Assembly: GCA_964384335.1 (NCBI GenBank)
Contig: CAYLKN010000021.1
Span: 1 to 35,620, forward strand
Length of the DNA stretch: 35,620 nucleotides
DNA from: JAUICS01 sp964384335
Lineage (GTDB): Bacteria > Pseudomonadota > Alphaproteobacteria > Micavibrionales > Micavibrionaceae
Direction: 5' to 3'
The notes below the pieces were generated by a model. The model was given only the letters and a program-made list of their open reading frames with translations. It was not told the origin of the DNA and searched no databases. Shown one piece after another: positions 25,975 to 32,961 of this stretch. Every line of letters starts with the position of its first letter. The first letter of the stretch is position 1. The position numbers were made by a program, and so were the translations under genes.

Positions 25975-25994
25975 CAACTTTAAGGAGAGAGATT

Positions 25995-26471
25995 ATGTCC
26001 AGATCACTAATCGTAATGGCTTTGGGTATACTTGCGGCATTTGCATTCAGTCCTGATACCGCAGATGCGCAAACTTACCAGGAACGTCTTGAAAAGAGAA
26101 AGGAATTATACCAGCAAAACCAGTCTCAAAGACAGGAAAGACGCGATGAATACGGCGAACAGTTAAAACAGAAATACGAGGAAAATCCGGAAGCATTTAA
26201 AGACGCTGCGGAAGATGTCCACGACCGCCGAGAGAATCGCCGCGACCGCACTGAAAACCGTTATGACCGCCGTGAGGATGTGCGGGATCGCAAGGAAGAT
26301 ATTCGTGATCACCGGCATGATGGCGGTTACTGGGATAAAGTCGAGGACCGTTACGACCGGCGCGAAGACGTTCGGGACAGAACCGAAGATGTCTACGACC
26401 GTCGTGAGAATCGCCGCGACCGTATTGAAAATCGCTATGATCGCCGTAACAACCCGGGACAAAGTGAGTAA
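25995..26471 (+). CDS. secreted, highly charged Asp/Arg/Glu repeat protein
   Basis: 158 aa with AAGGAGAG at ideal spacing. A Sec signal peptide (about 1-25, ending ADA) precedes a wholly hydrophilic mature part. After a Gln/Arg/Glu-rich stretch, from about residue 75 it is a degenerate tandem array built of DRRE-N/D-x-x-DRxE units, with a GGYWDK interruption near 109-114. Long charged helices or disorder are expected. I recognise no domain; similar DRRE-rich periplasmic proteins occur in proteobacteria with unknown roles. The palindrome just upstream suggests it is regulated. Confidence 0.75.
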   Translation: MSRSLIVMALGILAAFAFSPDTADAQTYQERLEKRKELYQQNQSQRQERRDEYGEQLKQKYEENPEAFKDAAEDVHDRRENRRDRTENRYDRREDVRDRKEDIRDHRHDGGYWDKVEDRYDRREDVRDRTEDVYDRRENRRDRIENRYDRRNNPGQSE

Positions 26472-26489
26472 CAGGTATTGGAAGCATAA

Positions 26490-26542
26490 CCCCGGCGAAT
26501 GGGAACTGGTATATACGCATACACATCTGTACCCCGCCGGGG
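26490..26542. other. GC-rich inverted repeat in the gap between convergent genes
   Basis: ccccggcg (26490-26497) and cgccgggg (26535-26542) can pair across 37 bases. They lie downstream of the repeat-protein gene and of the convergent SDR gene. The right arm can also fold alone as cccc-gcc-gggg. No T-run follows on either strand, so a termination role is only possible. The rest of the 114-bp gap shows no gene. Confidence 0.25.
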
Positions 26543-26585
26543 AAGCCTGAACAAAAAATAGCTGAAAAAGAATTTAGCGGAGATC

Positions 26586-27326
26586 TTACTCTTCTGATAA
26601 ATCAACAAATTCGGCATGAACGGTACTTTCAGGGCGGCATAAGCCGGCAATACCTTCCGCCACGTCATCCGGCTTTTTTAATCTGGCTTTTAAATCATCA
26701 GGCATGCCGCCAGGAAAAGCCTTTTTAAGAAGATCTGTGTCAATGACGCCCGGCCGGACAACGTTAATTTTAATCGGTTTCTCCGGGTTCTCGTTGGCAT
26801 AGGTCAGAACAAGAGCCTTTAATGCAGCCTTTGTGGCAGCGTAGACCCCCCAGAACGGAAAAAAAACACTGTTCCCGATACCGCTTGAAATAAAAACGGC
26901 CCGGCCTGCCTCCGCTTTCTGCAAAAGCGGATCGAGTGTGCGGATCAGGCGGTGCTGGGCATTCAGGTTGATGTCCATAACCCGCCGCCATTCTTTTGGA
27001 TCAATATGCCCGACCGGCGACAGCTGCCCAAGGATTCCGGCATTGCTGACAAACACATCAAGCCCTCCAAAACGCTCGAATATCGTCGGACCGAGGGTGT
27101 CCAGACTGTCAAGATCGGATAAATCGGCAGGCATGATCGTGGCCGTCCCGCCCTGGGCGGAAATCCCGTCATAAACGGCTTCAAGGGCGCTGACCGTACG
27201 GGCCAGAAGAAGAACATGACAGCCCTGTTCCGCAAGTTTTTTAGCGACCGCTGCGCCTATGCCCCTTGATGCACCGGTAACCAGTGCAATCCTTTTATCC
27301 GCTGTCTTCAGTCCGTCGTCCGGCAT
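26586..27326 (-). CDS. short-chain dehydrogenase/reductase
   Basis: 246-aa classical SDR, NAD(P)-dependent. The cofactor-binding TGASRGIG is at 17-24 (an Arg after the Ser hints at NADPH), with SNAG near 90, an active-site ISSG and YAATK (Tyr/Lys catalytic pair, about 155-160), and a RPGVIDTDL loop. The start ATG (27326) has AAGGAG 8 bp upstream; a TTG two codons earlier is less likely. It overlaps the 3' end of tadA by 32 bp and so is co-transcribed with it. The substrate is unknown. Confidence 0.85.
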   Translation of the reverse strand: MPDDGLKTADKRIALVTGASRGIGAAVAKKLAEQGCHVLLLARTVSALEAVYDGISAQGGTATIMPADLSDLDSLDTLGPTIFERFGGLDVFVSNAGILGQLSPVGHIDPKEWRRVMDINLNAQHRLIRTLDPLLQKAEAGRAVFISSGIGNSVFFPFWGVYAATKAALKALVLTYANENPEKPIKINVVRPGVIDTDLLKKAFPGGMPDDLKARLKKPDDVAEGIAGLCRPESTVHAEFVDLSEE

Positions 27327-27789
27327 TTTCAATTCTCCTTTTCCTGAAAAATTCCTTTAAAATCTGTCCGCATTCCTCAGCCATGATTCCACCAATGACT
27401 TCCGGTTTGTAATGCATGACGGGGGATGCGTAAAGCTTTGGTCCGCTTATAACACCGCCACTTTTATCATCCGCTGCGCCAAAAACAAGACTCTGAAGCC
27501 TGGCATAGCTTATGGCCGCCGCACACATCGGACAGGGTTCCAGCGTAACGTAAATGCTGCACTCCGGTATTCTCTGGGCGCCCGCCTTGCGGCAGGCTTC
27601 TTCGATGGCCAGAATTTCAGCATGGGCACAGGGATTATGTCTCTGCCTGGTTTCATTTTTTCCTTTTGACAGTATCGCTTGCGTTTGTGTATTGATGACA
27701 ACTGCCCCGATCGGGACTTCTTCACAGTCGGAGGCCTTTTGCGCGGCGTCCAGGGCGAGTTTCATAAAATATTCGTGATCATGAGCCAT
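27295..27789 (-). CDS. tadA: tRNA-specific adenosine deaminase
   Basis: 164-aa zinc deaminase that converts A34 to inosine in tRNA-Arg(ACG). The zinc and catalytic residues are present: His56 and Glu58 in HAEI, Cys86 and Cys89 in LEPCPMC. The chosen ATG (MAHDHEYFMKLALDAA) gives the usual family N-terminus; the open frame extends 27 codons upstream into rluB. It is divergent from rluB with about 20 bp between start codons, an arrangement common in Alphaproteobacteria. Confidence 0.92.
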   Translation of the reverse strand: MAHDHEYFMKLALDAAQKASDCEEVPIGAVVINTQTQAILSKGKNETRQRHNPCAHAEILAIEEACRKAGAQRIPECSIYVTLEPCPMCAAAISYARLQSLVFGAADDKSGGVISGPKLYASPVMHYKPEVIGGIMAEECGQILKEFFRKRRIENAGRRTEDSG

Positions 27790-27809
27790 TAAGGATGTAT
27801 AGATGATTA

Positions 27810-28565
27810 ATGAACGGGAATAAAGACGGTAACGAAAAAGGGGAACGCATTGCCAAGCACATTGCCGCATCCGGACTGTGTTCCAGGCGTGATGCGGAAA
27901 AAATGATTGCAGACCGCCGCGTCGCCATAAACGGCCAGATTCCGGATACGCCGGCCTGTTTCGTCAGGCCGGAGGATATTATTCTGGTTGACGGCAATCC
28001 TCTTCCCGAACGGGCGGGTGTGAAAGTTTTTCTGTATTACAAACCGGTCGGGCTTGTCACCACACACAAGGATGAAAAAGCCCGTAAAACGGTCTTTGAC
28101 TCACTGCCGGCAAACATGCCGCGTGTTGTCTCGGTTGGCCGTCTTGATATCGCAACGGAAGGCCTTCTTATTCTTACGACAAGCGGCGAACTGGAACGGT
28201 ACCTGGAAAGTCCGCAGACAGGGTGGCTCCGGCGGTACCGGGTTCGGGTTTACGGCAAGGTAAATGAAGACAGCCTGAAAAAGCTCAAAAACGGCATAAC
28301 GATCGACGGCGTAAAATATGGCGGCCTGGATATCACGGTTGATACGGTCCAGAACACAAACGCCTGGCTGACCATTTGTCTGCGCGAGGGCAAAAACCGG
28401 GAAATCCGTAAAGTCATGGGTGCAACGGGACTCCAGGTCAATCGTCTTATCCGGACGTCTTACGGTCCTTTCCAGCTTGGAAAAATGACGAAAGGTTCGG
28501 TACGGGAAGTCCCGCTAAAGATCTTAAAAGAGCAGATCCCCGGCTTTTTTCGAGGACGGTCGTGA
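27810..28565 (+). CDS. rluB: rRNA pseudouridine synthase, RsuA/RluB family
   Basis: 251 aa. An N-terminal S4 RNA-binding domain (ERIAKHIAASGLCSRRDAEKMI, 12-33) precedes the pseudouridine synthase domain, with catalytic Asp113 in VGRLDIATEGLLILT. The segment GKNREIRKVMGATGLQVNRLIRTSYGPF is the family's C-terminal motif. RluB (23S U2605) fits best by gene neighbourhood, though RsuA or RluE cannot be excluded from sequence. Its stop overlaps the rsmD start by 4 bp. Confidence 0.88.
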   Translation: MNGNKDGNEKGERIAKHIAASGLCSRRDAEKMIADRRVAINGQIPDTPACFVRPEDIILVDGNPLPERAGVKVFLYYKPVGLVTTHKDEKARKTVFDSLPANMPRVVSVGRLDIATEGLLILTTSGELERYLESPQTGWLRRYRVRVYGKVNEDSLKKLKNGITIDGVKYGGLDITVDTVQNTNAWLTICLREGKNREIRKVMGATGLQVNRLIRTSYGPFQLGKMTKGSVREVPLKILKEQIPGFFRGRS

Positions 28566-29110
28566 GGGTGACCGGCGGATCACTGCGCGGACGCATTCTG
28601 CATGCCGGACCGGACGGCAGTATTCGTCCGACTTCGGACAAGGTCAGGCTGGCCTTGTTTAATATAGTTATGCCCATGCTTGAAAAGTCAGATCCACTGA
28701 TTCTGGATCTTTTCTGCGGGTCGGGATCCCTTGGGATTGAAGCTCTTTCACGGTTGCCGGACTCAACATGCGTATTCGTTGACCAACATCCAAAAAGTCT
28801 GGCCATTTCCCGCAAAAACATCATGTCTCTGGAACTGGACCGGAGAGCCTCGTTTGTTAAAGATGACGCGGCAGGTCTTCAGAAAACGGAGGGGCAATAC
28901 GGCCTTGTATTCCTCGATCCGCCCTATAAACGCAACTTGGTCCCGCCGTGTCTTAAATCCCTGGTTCAGAAAAATCTGGCTGCGGACAAATGCATTGTTG
29001 CAATTGAAAGCGAAATTACCGATATTGTCGCACCGACCGGATTTGCAGTCCTGAAAACCAGGGTTTACGGGGAAACGCAGATCACGATTTTATCAAACAA
29101 ACCCGTATAG
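28562..29110 (+). CDS. rsmD: 16S rRNA (guanine966-N2)-methyltransferase RsmD
   Basis: 182-aa Rossmann methyltransferase that modifies G966 of 16S rRNA. It starts with the family sequence MRVTGGSLRGR, followed by RPTSDKVRLALFNI (22-35), SAM motif DLFCGSGSLGIEAL (49-62) and catalytic DPPYK (119-123). The GTG start overlaps the rluB stop. The 3' end overlaps the convergent uppP by 18 bp. Confidence 0.92.
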   Translation: MRVTGGSLRGRILHAGPDGSIRPTSDKVRLALFNIVMPMLEKSDPLILDLFCGSGSLGIEALSRLPDSTCVFVDQHPKSLAISRKNIMSLELDRRASFVKDDAAGLQKTEGQYGLVFLDPPYKRNLVPPCLKSLVQKNLAADKCIVAIESEITDIVAPTGFAVLKTRVYGETQITILSNKPV

Positions 29111-29917
29111 ATAGATAAGCAGGCCTGCCCCAAGAACGACCCTGTACACGGCAAACGGCGTGAAGGTGGAAAAGGACAGCCACTTCATCATCAGGGCAAT
29201 GGATATCCAGCCTGAAACGAACGCCAGAAAAGCGGCCAGCAGGGCGCTCATCGTCAATTCGAAATCCCCTTTGTCAATCAGATCAAGTGTGGCCAGCGTT
29301 CCCGCACCAAGAATGGCAACAATGGCAAGCAAAAGCGCATAACGCGCGGCCTCCGTCCGGCTGAAACCAAGGAACCGCGCCGCCGTCATGGTTATTCCGG
29401 AGCGGCTTGTGCCCGGTATAAGGGCAAGGCATTGTGCAAGCCCGATAAGAAACGCACCCCGCCATCCAAGACGGTCAAGCGTTTTGGTATCCGGCCTGAA
29501 CCTGTCAGCCGCCCATAATACAATTCCGAAAACAAGCGTGGCCCAGGCCATAACCTCGACGGAGCGCATCCAGTCCGGCTCCACCGCAAAAACAATCAGG
29601 CCGCAAAGTATGACCGGTAAAGAGGATACAATAACTAAACTGCCGAGCTTTCCCGCGGGTGTCCACTTGCCCTGAAGCAGATCAAACCCGCCCGCCGTAA
29701 TGGCAAAAATATCCCGGTAAAAGTAGAGACAGACGGACAGAAGAGTTCCGACATGCACGGCAACATCAAGCAGAACATCTTCACTTTTCCACAAAACCTG
29801 CCTGAAATCTCCTTCAATCCAGGCATGGGCCAGAACAAGATGACCGCTTGAGGATATCGGTAAAAACTCGGTCAGGCCTTGGATAACAGCAATAATAACT
29901 ATATGATGTAAAAACAT
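29093..29917 (-). CDS. uppP: undecaprenyl-diphosphate phosphatase
   Basis: 274-aa polytopic membrane enzyme (BacA/UppP). It dephosphorylates undecaprenyl-PP so the lipid carrier can be reused for peptidoglycan and other envelope polymers; it also gives basal bacitracin resistance. Signatures are QGLTEFLPISSSGHLVL (13-29) and the later PGTSRSGITMTAARFLGF. The ATG at 29917 is chosen over a TTG six codons upstream. No clear ribosome binding site. Confidence 0.93.
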   Translation of the reverse strand: MFLHHIVIIAVIQGLTEFLPISSSGHLVLAHAWIEGDFRQVLWKSEDVLLDVAVHVGTLLSVCLYFYRDIFAITAGGFDLLQGKWTPAGKLGSLVIVSSLPVILCGLIVFAVEPDWMRSVEVMAWATLVFGIVLWAADRFRPDTKTLDRLGWRGAFLIGLAQCLALIPGTSRSGITMTAARFLGFSRTEAARYALLLAIVAILGAGTLATLDLIDKGDFELTMSALLAAFLAFVSGWISIALMMKWLSFSTFTPFAVYRVVLGAGLLIYLYGFV

Positions 29918-29955
29918 GTATGCAAGCTGCCGCAAAATTTTGATATGACTCTACC

Positions 29956-30159
29956 ATGGTCTGGGTGTTTGGCATAGTCGGTTTTATCAGCGGATTTCTT
30001 CTCGGTCAGGTTTTCCTGATGAAGTGGCTGAAAAACAAAAGCCGGGAGGAGCTCCTGAACGACAGGAGCCTCAAATGGAAATACGGGCTTTTCAACTGGG
30101 GCATTGCCATACTGGTCTGTTTATGCGCCATATATGTCCACGGGTATTTCCTGGATTAG
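29956..30159 (+). CDS. small two-span membrane protein, unknown
   Basis: 67 aa with hydrophobic segments at about 2-22 and 44-62, joined by a basic loop (KWLKNKSREELLNDRSLKWK). No family is recognised and no clear ribosome binding site is seen. It is divergent from uppP with 38 bp between starts. The last bases of the gene are duplicated just downstream (see the 17-bp repeat). Confidence 0.45.
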   Translation: MVWVFGIVGFISGFLLGQVFLMKWLKNKSREELLNDRSLKWKYGLFNWGIAILVCLCAIYVHGYFLD

Positions 30160-30178
30160 ACGTGTTCCTGGATTAGAC
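30148..30178. repeat. short tandem duplication over a stop codon
   Basis: ttcctggattagac occurs at 30148-30161 and 30165-30178 (period 17). The first copy contains the end of the small membrane gene with its TAG stop. This looks like a recent slippage duplication. Confidence 0.6.
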
Positions 30179-30228
30179 CTGCATATATTATAGCTTCATT
30201 TTTTTGCAGTGCCGAAATGCGTTCACGG

Positions 30229-30257
30229 TTGTCCGTCCTGCATTTAATCGTTATAGT
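30229..30257 (+). promoter_or_regulatory. predicted promoter of the yceI gene
   Basis: TTGTCC (30229-30234) and TATAGT (30252-30257) have an exact 17-bp spacer. They lie 35 bp before the YceI ATG, which has a strong AAAGGAAGAGG ribosome binding site. The pattern is better than any other in the 133-bp gap. Confidence 0.45.
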
Positions 30258-30292
30258 TTTATTTCATCTTAAAAAAGAAAGGAAGAGGAAAA

Positions 30293-30889
30293 ATGTTTCA
30301 GAAAGTTATGCGTCTGTCTCTTTTTACGCTGGTTATTGCCGTTATCAGTACAGGGGGCGCTTATGCAGCAAAGGAAAAATATACATTCGACAAAGCGCAT
30401 ACACAGATCCTTTTCTTTGTCGATCATCTTGGCTTTTCAATGTCACAGGGTGAATTCCACGACTATGACGGGCATTTCGTCTTTGATAGAGAAAACCCTG
30501 AAAATTCCAGTGTTGAGGTCAATATCAAAACCGCCAGTATCGATATGGACCACGAAAAATGGAATGCCCATATGAAAAACGAGGATTTCTTTCATGTCGA
30601 GAAATTCCCGGAAATGACGTTCAAAAGCACATCGATTGAGCAGATTGATGACAACAAGGGCAAAATCACCGGCGATCTTACAATCCTTGGTGTGACAAAG
30701 CCGGTTACTCTTGATGTGACTTACAACAAATCCGGAACGCATCCGTTCAGCGGTGATTTTGTTTCCGGGTTTTCCGCAACGACAACTATTGACCGCAAAG
30801 AATACGGCATGACTTATGGCCTGCCGAATATCGGACAGATGGTCGAGGTCCGGCTTGAGGTCGAGGGCGTCCGCCAGGAAACAATGTAG
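30293..30889 (+). CDS. periplasmic YceI family protein
   Basis: 198 aa with a Sec signal peptide (1-25, ending AYA). The mature part is a YceI lipocalin-like barrel that binds polyisoprenoid-type lipids. It begins YTFDKAHTQILFFVDHLGFS, continues with FFHVEKFPEMTFKSTSIE and GDLTILGVTKPVTLDV, and ends with a conserved LPNIGQMVEVRLEVEGVR. It is followed after 25 bp by a cytochrome b561-YceI fusion, so the two are probably co-expressed and may share an isoprenoid quinone-like ligand. Confidence 0.9.
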   Translation: MFQKVMRLSLFTLVIAVISTGGAYAAKEKYTFDKAHTQILFFVDHLGFSMSQGEFHDYDGHFVFDRENPENSSVEVNIKTASIDMDHEKWNAHMKNEDFFHVEKFPEMTFKSTSIEQIDDNKGKITGDLTILGVTKPVTLDVTYNKSGTHPFSGDFVSGFSATTTIDRKEYGMTYGLPNIGQMVEVRLEVEGVRQETM

Positions 30890-30914
30890 GTCATTTTCGA
30901 CAAAAGGCTTTCGC

Positions 30915-32168
30915 ATGCCTTTCAGTAATACAAAGCATCGATACGGGGCCGTATCCGGGTTTTTTCACTGGAGCATGGCCCTGATTGTTATGGGCTTGCT
31001 GTGCCTTGGCCTGTATATGGTCGGGATGGATTACAGCCCGTTAAAGCTTGATCTTTACATGCTGCATAAATCGTTCGGGATGGTTATCCTCGCCATGGTT
31101 GTTCTCAGGCTTGCCTGGCGGTTTTATCAGCCGCAGCCGGAGCCTCTTCCAACACATCGCCCGTGGGAGAAAACGCTCTCAAAAACCATTCATGCGATGC
31201 TTTATATCGGTTTGATCGGAATGCCGCTCAGCGGCTGGATAATGTCATCGGCCGGTCAGTTCCCGAACACATTCTTTGGCCTGTTTCCCGTTCCGGATCT
31301 TGTCGGAAAAAACGATAACCTCTTTCAGATATCACGGCGCATTCACGAGGTGGCCGGACTTTGCCTTGTTGCCGCCATAGGCCTGCATTTCGCCGGCGCC
31401 ATGAAACACAGCTTTATCGACCGGGATAATACGCTCACACGCATGATGCCGGACGGGACATACGCATCGGGTAAATTCCTGCTGCTGGCACTGGGTCTTG
31501 CTTTTCTTGCTTTCGCCGGCTTTTTAATTGCAAATGACTTTGTCAGGGCCTTGTCAGAACAGCCCGTTTCACAACAACCCGTTGTATCAGAAAGAGAATC
31601 TGGACAAAGACAAACCTCCGCAGTTTCCGGTACGGTTAACCAGGGCCGGGATAAACCGGCACAACACTGGACCGTTAACAGGGAGAAAAGTCGCATCGGA
31701 TTCAGTGTTCCCGTATACGGCAAACCGTTCACGGGGGAGTTCAAAACCTATGATGCCGACATATGGTTTGACAGCGATAATCTCAAGGAAAGCCTTGTCC
31801 GGATTCGTATCCAGATCGGGTCCGTCGAAAGCGGCAGCGCGGAAAGGGACGGATATATGGTTAACCCGGCGTGGTTTCATGCGGAAGAATACCCCCATGC
31901 GACCTTTGAGGCACGCAGTTTCAGACATGGTGATGAAACGGATTATGTCGCCGACGGAACCCTGACCATGCGCGGCGTCACCCGCGATGTTGCGCTTCCT
32001 TTCGATCTGGACATTACAGGGGAAGACGGGATAACACGGGCGCGGGCACAGGGCAGTCTGAAGGTCAGCCGCCTTGATTACGGCATTGGCCAAGGCCAGT
32101 GGGAAAGCACGGACGTTGTGGGCGAAACCGTCACAATTTCCATTGATGTATCCGCCGTGCGGAAATGA
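30915..32168 (+). CDS. cytochrome b561 fused to a YceI domain
   Basis: 418 aa. Residues 1-215 or so form a four-helix di-heme cytochrome b561 domain with candidate haem His18 (FFHWSM), His51 (MLHKSFG) and His in IHEVAGLCLVAAIGLH. A further helix at about 190-210 and a low-complexity linker (SEQPVSQQPVVSERESG region) follow. From about 250 to the end is a YceI domain (HWTVNREKSRIGFSVPVYGK ... GEDG ... VTISIDV), presumably periplasmic. The chosen ATG is 99 bases inside the frame, after the upstream gene ends. The fusion ties electron transfer to a lipid or quinone-binding barrel. The fused form is known in proteobacteria. Confidence 0.88.
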   Translation: MPFSNTKHRYGAVSGFFHWSMALIVMGLLCLGLYMVGMDYSPLKLDLYMLHKSFGMVILAMVVLRLAWRFYQPQPEPLPTHRPWEKTLSKTIHAMLYIGLIGMPLSGWIMSSAGQFPNTFFGLFPVPDLVGKNDNLFQISRRIHEVAGLCLVAAIGLHFAGAMKHSFIDRDNTLTRMMPDGTYASGKFLLLALGLAFLAFAGFLIANDFVRALSEQPVSQQPVVSERESGQRQTSAVSGTVNQGRDKPAQHWTVNREKSRIGFSVPVYGKPFTGEFKTYDADIWFDSDNLKESLVRIRIQIGSVESGSAERDGYMVNPAWFHAEEYPHATFEARSFRHGDETDYVADGTLTMRGVTRDVALPFDLDITGEDGITRARAQGSLKVSRLDYGIGQGQWESTDVVGETVTISIDVSAVRK

Positions 32169-32228
32169 CTTCTCACGCCCGCGCATTTCTGGTTTACTGC
32201 GCATAAATCTTGAAACGGGAGAATGAAT

Positions 32229-32654
32229 ATGGTCTGGCTTTATTATATGATTGCGGCAGCGGTAATGATGGCGATACATATAAGTTGCGTAAAAGCTTTG
32301 GGCACAAGAATATCTCCCATTTTTACTGCAACTATTTTTTTGTTTGTCGGTGGATTAACGACGCTGACGATTGGATTCTTCAAACGCGGGGAGCTTGAAA
32401 TTTCCCAGCTTTACGACGTACGCGTTATTATTCTGTGCGTTCTTGCCGGTGTTTCAATCGGGTTTACAGATTTCTTCGTGGCCAGTTCTTATGCGCATAA
32501 AGCGCCGCTTACACTAGGATATCCAGTTTTCGCATCTGTCAGTGCTATTCTTTTAGGTATTGCCGGAATGCTTTTGTTTAAGGAAATGCTTACAATAACA
32601 AATGTTTTGGGCATAGCCTGCGCGCTGGTTGGTATTTTCCTGATTGTGCGGTAA
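32229..32654 (+). CDS. half-size EamA-like transporter
   Basis: 141 aa with about four to five membrane helices, one EamA (DMT) repeat. It ends with the typical PVFASVSAILLGIAGMLLFKEMLTITNVLGIACALVGIFLIV pattern, in which a Glu follows FK. GGGAG sits 7 bp before the ATG at 32229 and only 1 bp before the alternative ATG at 32223, so the former is used. Half-size members form dimers to make a transporter. Substrate unknown. Confidence 0.75.
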   Translation: MVWLYYMIAAAVMMAIHISCVKALGTRISPIFTATIFLFVGGLTTLTIGFFKRGELEISQLYDVRVIILCVLAGVSIGFTDFFVASSYAHKAPLTLGYPVFASVSAILLGIAGMLLFKEMLTITNVLGIACALVGIFLIVR

Positions 32655-32721
32655 GCATTTATGAACCCGAAAGACACTTACCCGGCTATGTTGTTTAATC
32701 AGAAAAAGGAAAGGTGACAAA

Positions 32722-32961
32722 ATGAAAGCAACGCTTTATATAGCCTCAACTTTGAATGGGCTAATGACAGAAGGAAAAACAAATACAAGCTGGGTTTCAG
32801 AACACGATGAAATCATGTTTGCCAAAACGTGCAATGAAACTGGTTGTATTTTAGTAGGGAGGCAGACATTTGATCAGTTTCAGGGTGTTGGCGGTTTCGC
32901 AAAAGTGAGATTGACGCATGGATTGAAAAGAAAGAAGGGAAACGAAAATGACCAGCACTAA
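32722..32961 (+). pseudogene. truncated dihydrofolate reductase/RibD-C-like gene
   Basis: 79 codons. The first 55 or so match the N-terminus of the RibD-C/dihydrofolate reductase-like family (KATLYIASTLNG ... GCILVGRQTFDQF, in which GR.TF is the nucleotide-binding turn). Family members are about 170-190 aa. After about 32885 the frame reads unrelated residues (RLTHGLKRKKGNE) that are the out-of-frame translation of an HTH fragment, and it ends within hsdM. The ATG has a good AAAGGAAAGGTGA leader. The gene was evidently cut by insertion of the restriction-modification locus, or by a deletion beside it. Confidence 0.7.
32874..32951 (+). pseudogene. 3' fragment of an excisionase-type HTH gene
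   Basis: The frame between the TGA at 32871 and the TGA at 32949 reads SVSGCWRFRKSEIDAWIEKK and five more residues. The WRFRKSEIDAWI core is the C-terminal part of the excisionase / HTH_17 DNA-binding family. Its stop overlaps the hsdM ATG (ATGA), as expected for an HTH gene coupled to hsdM. No start or first half is present, because the reductase-like gene joins here. Confidence 0.65.

Noticed and set aside
26163..26462. 99-codon hydrophobic repeat frame on the minus strand (VVTAIIAIF-like units)
   Set aside because: It is the mirror of the DRRE repeat array: Asp/Arg/Glu codons read backwards give Val/Ala/Ile/Phe. It has no independent start signal, and the sense frame has a signal peptide and strong ribosome binding site.
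27790..27870. Upstream extension of tadA by 27 codons
   Set aside because: It would run back through the start of rluB and adds sequence unlike the family; the ATG at 27789 gives the normal TadA N-terminus.
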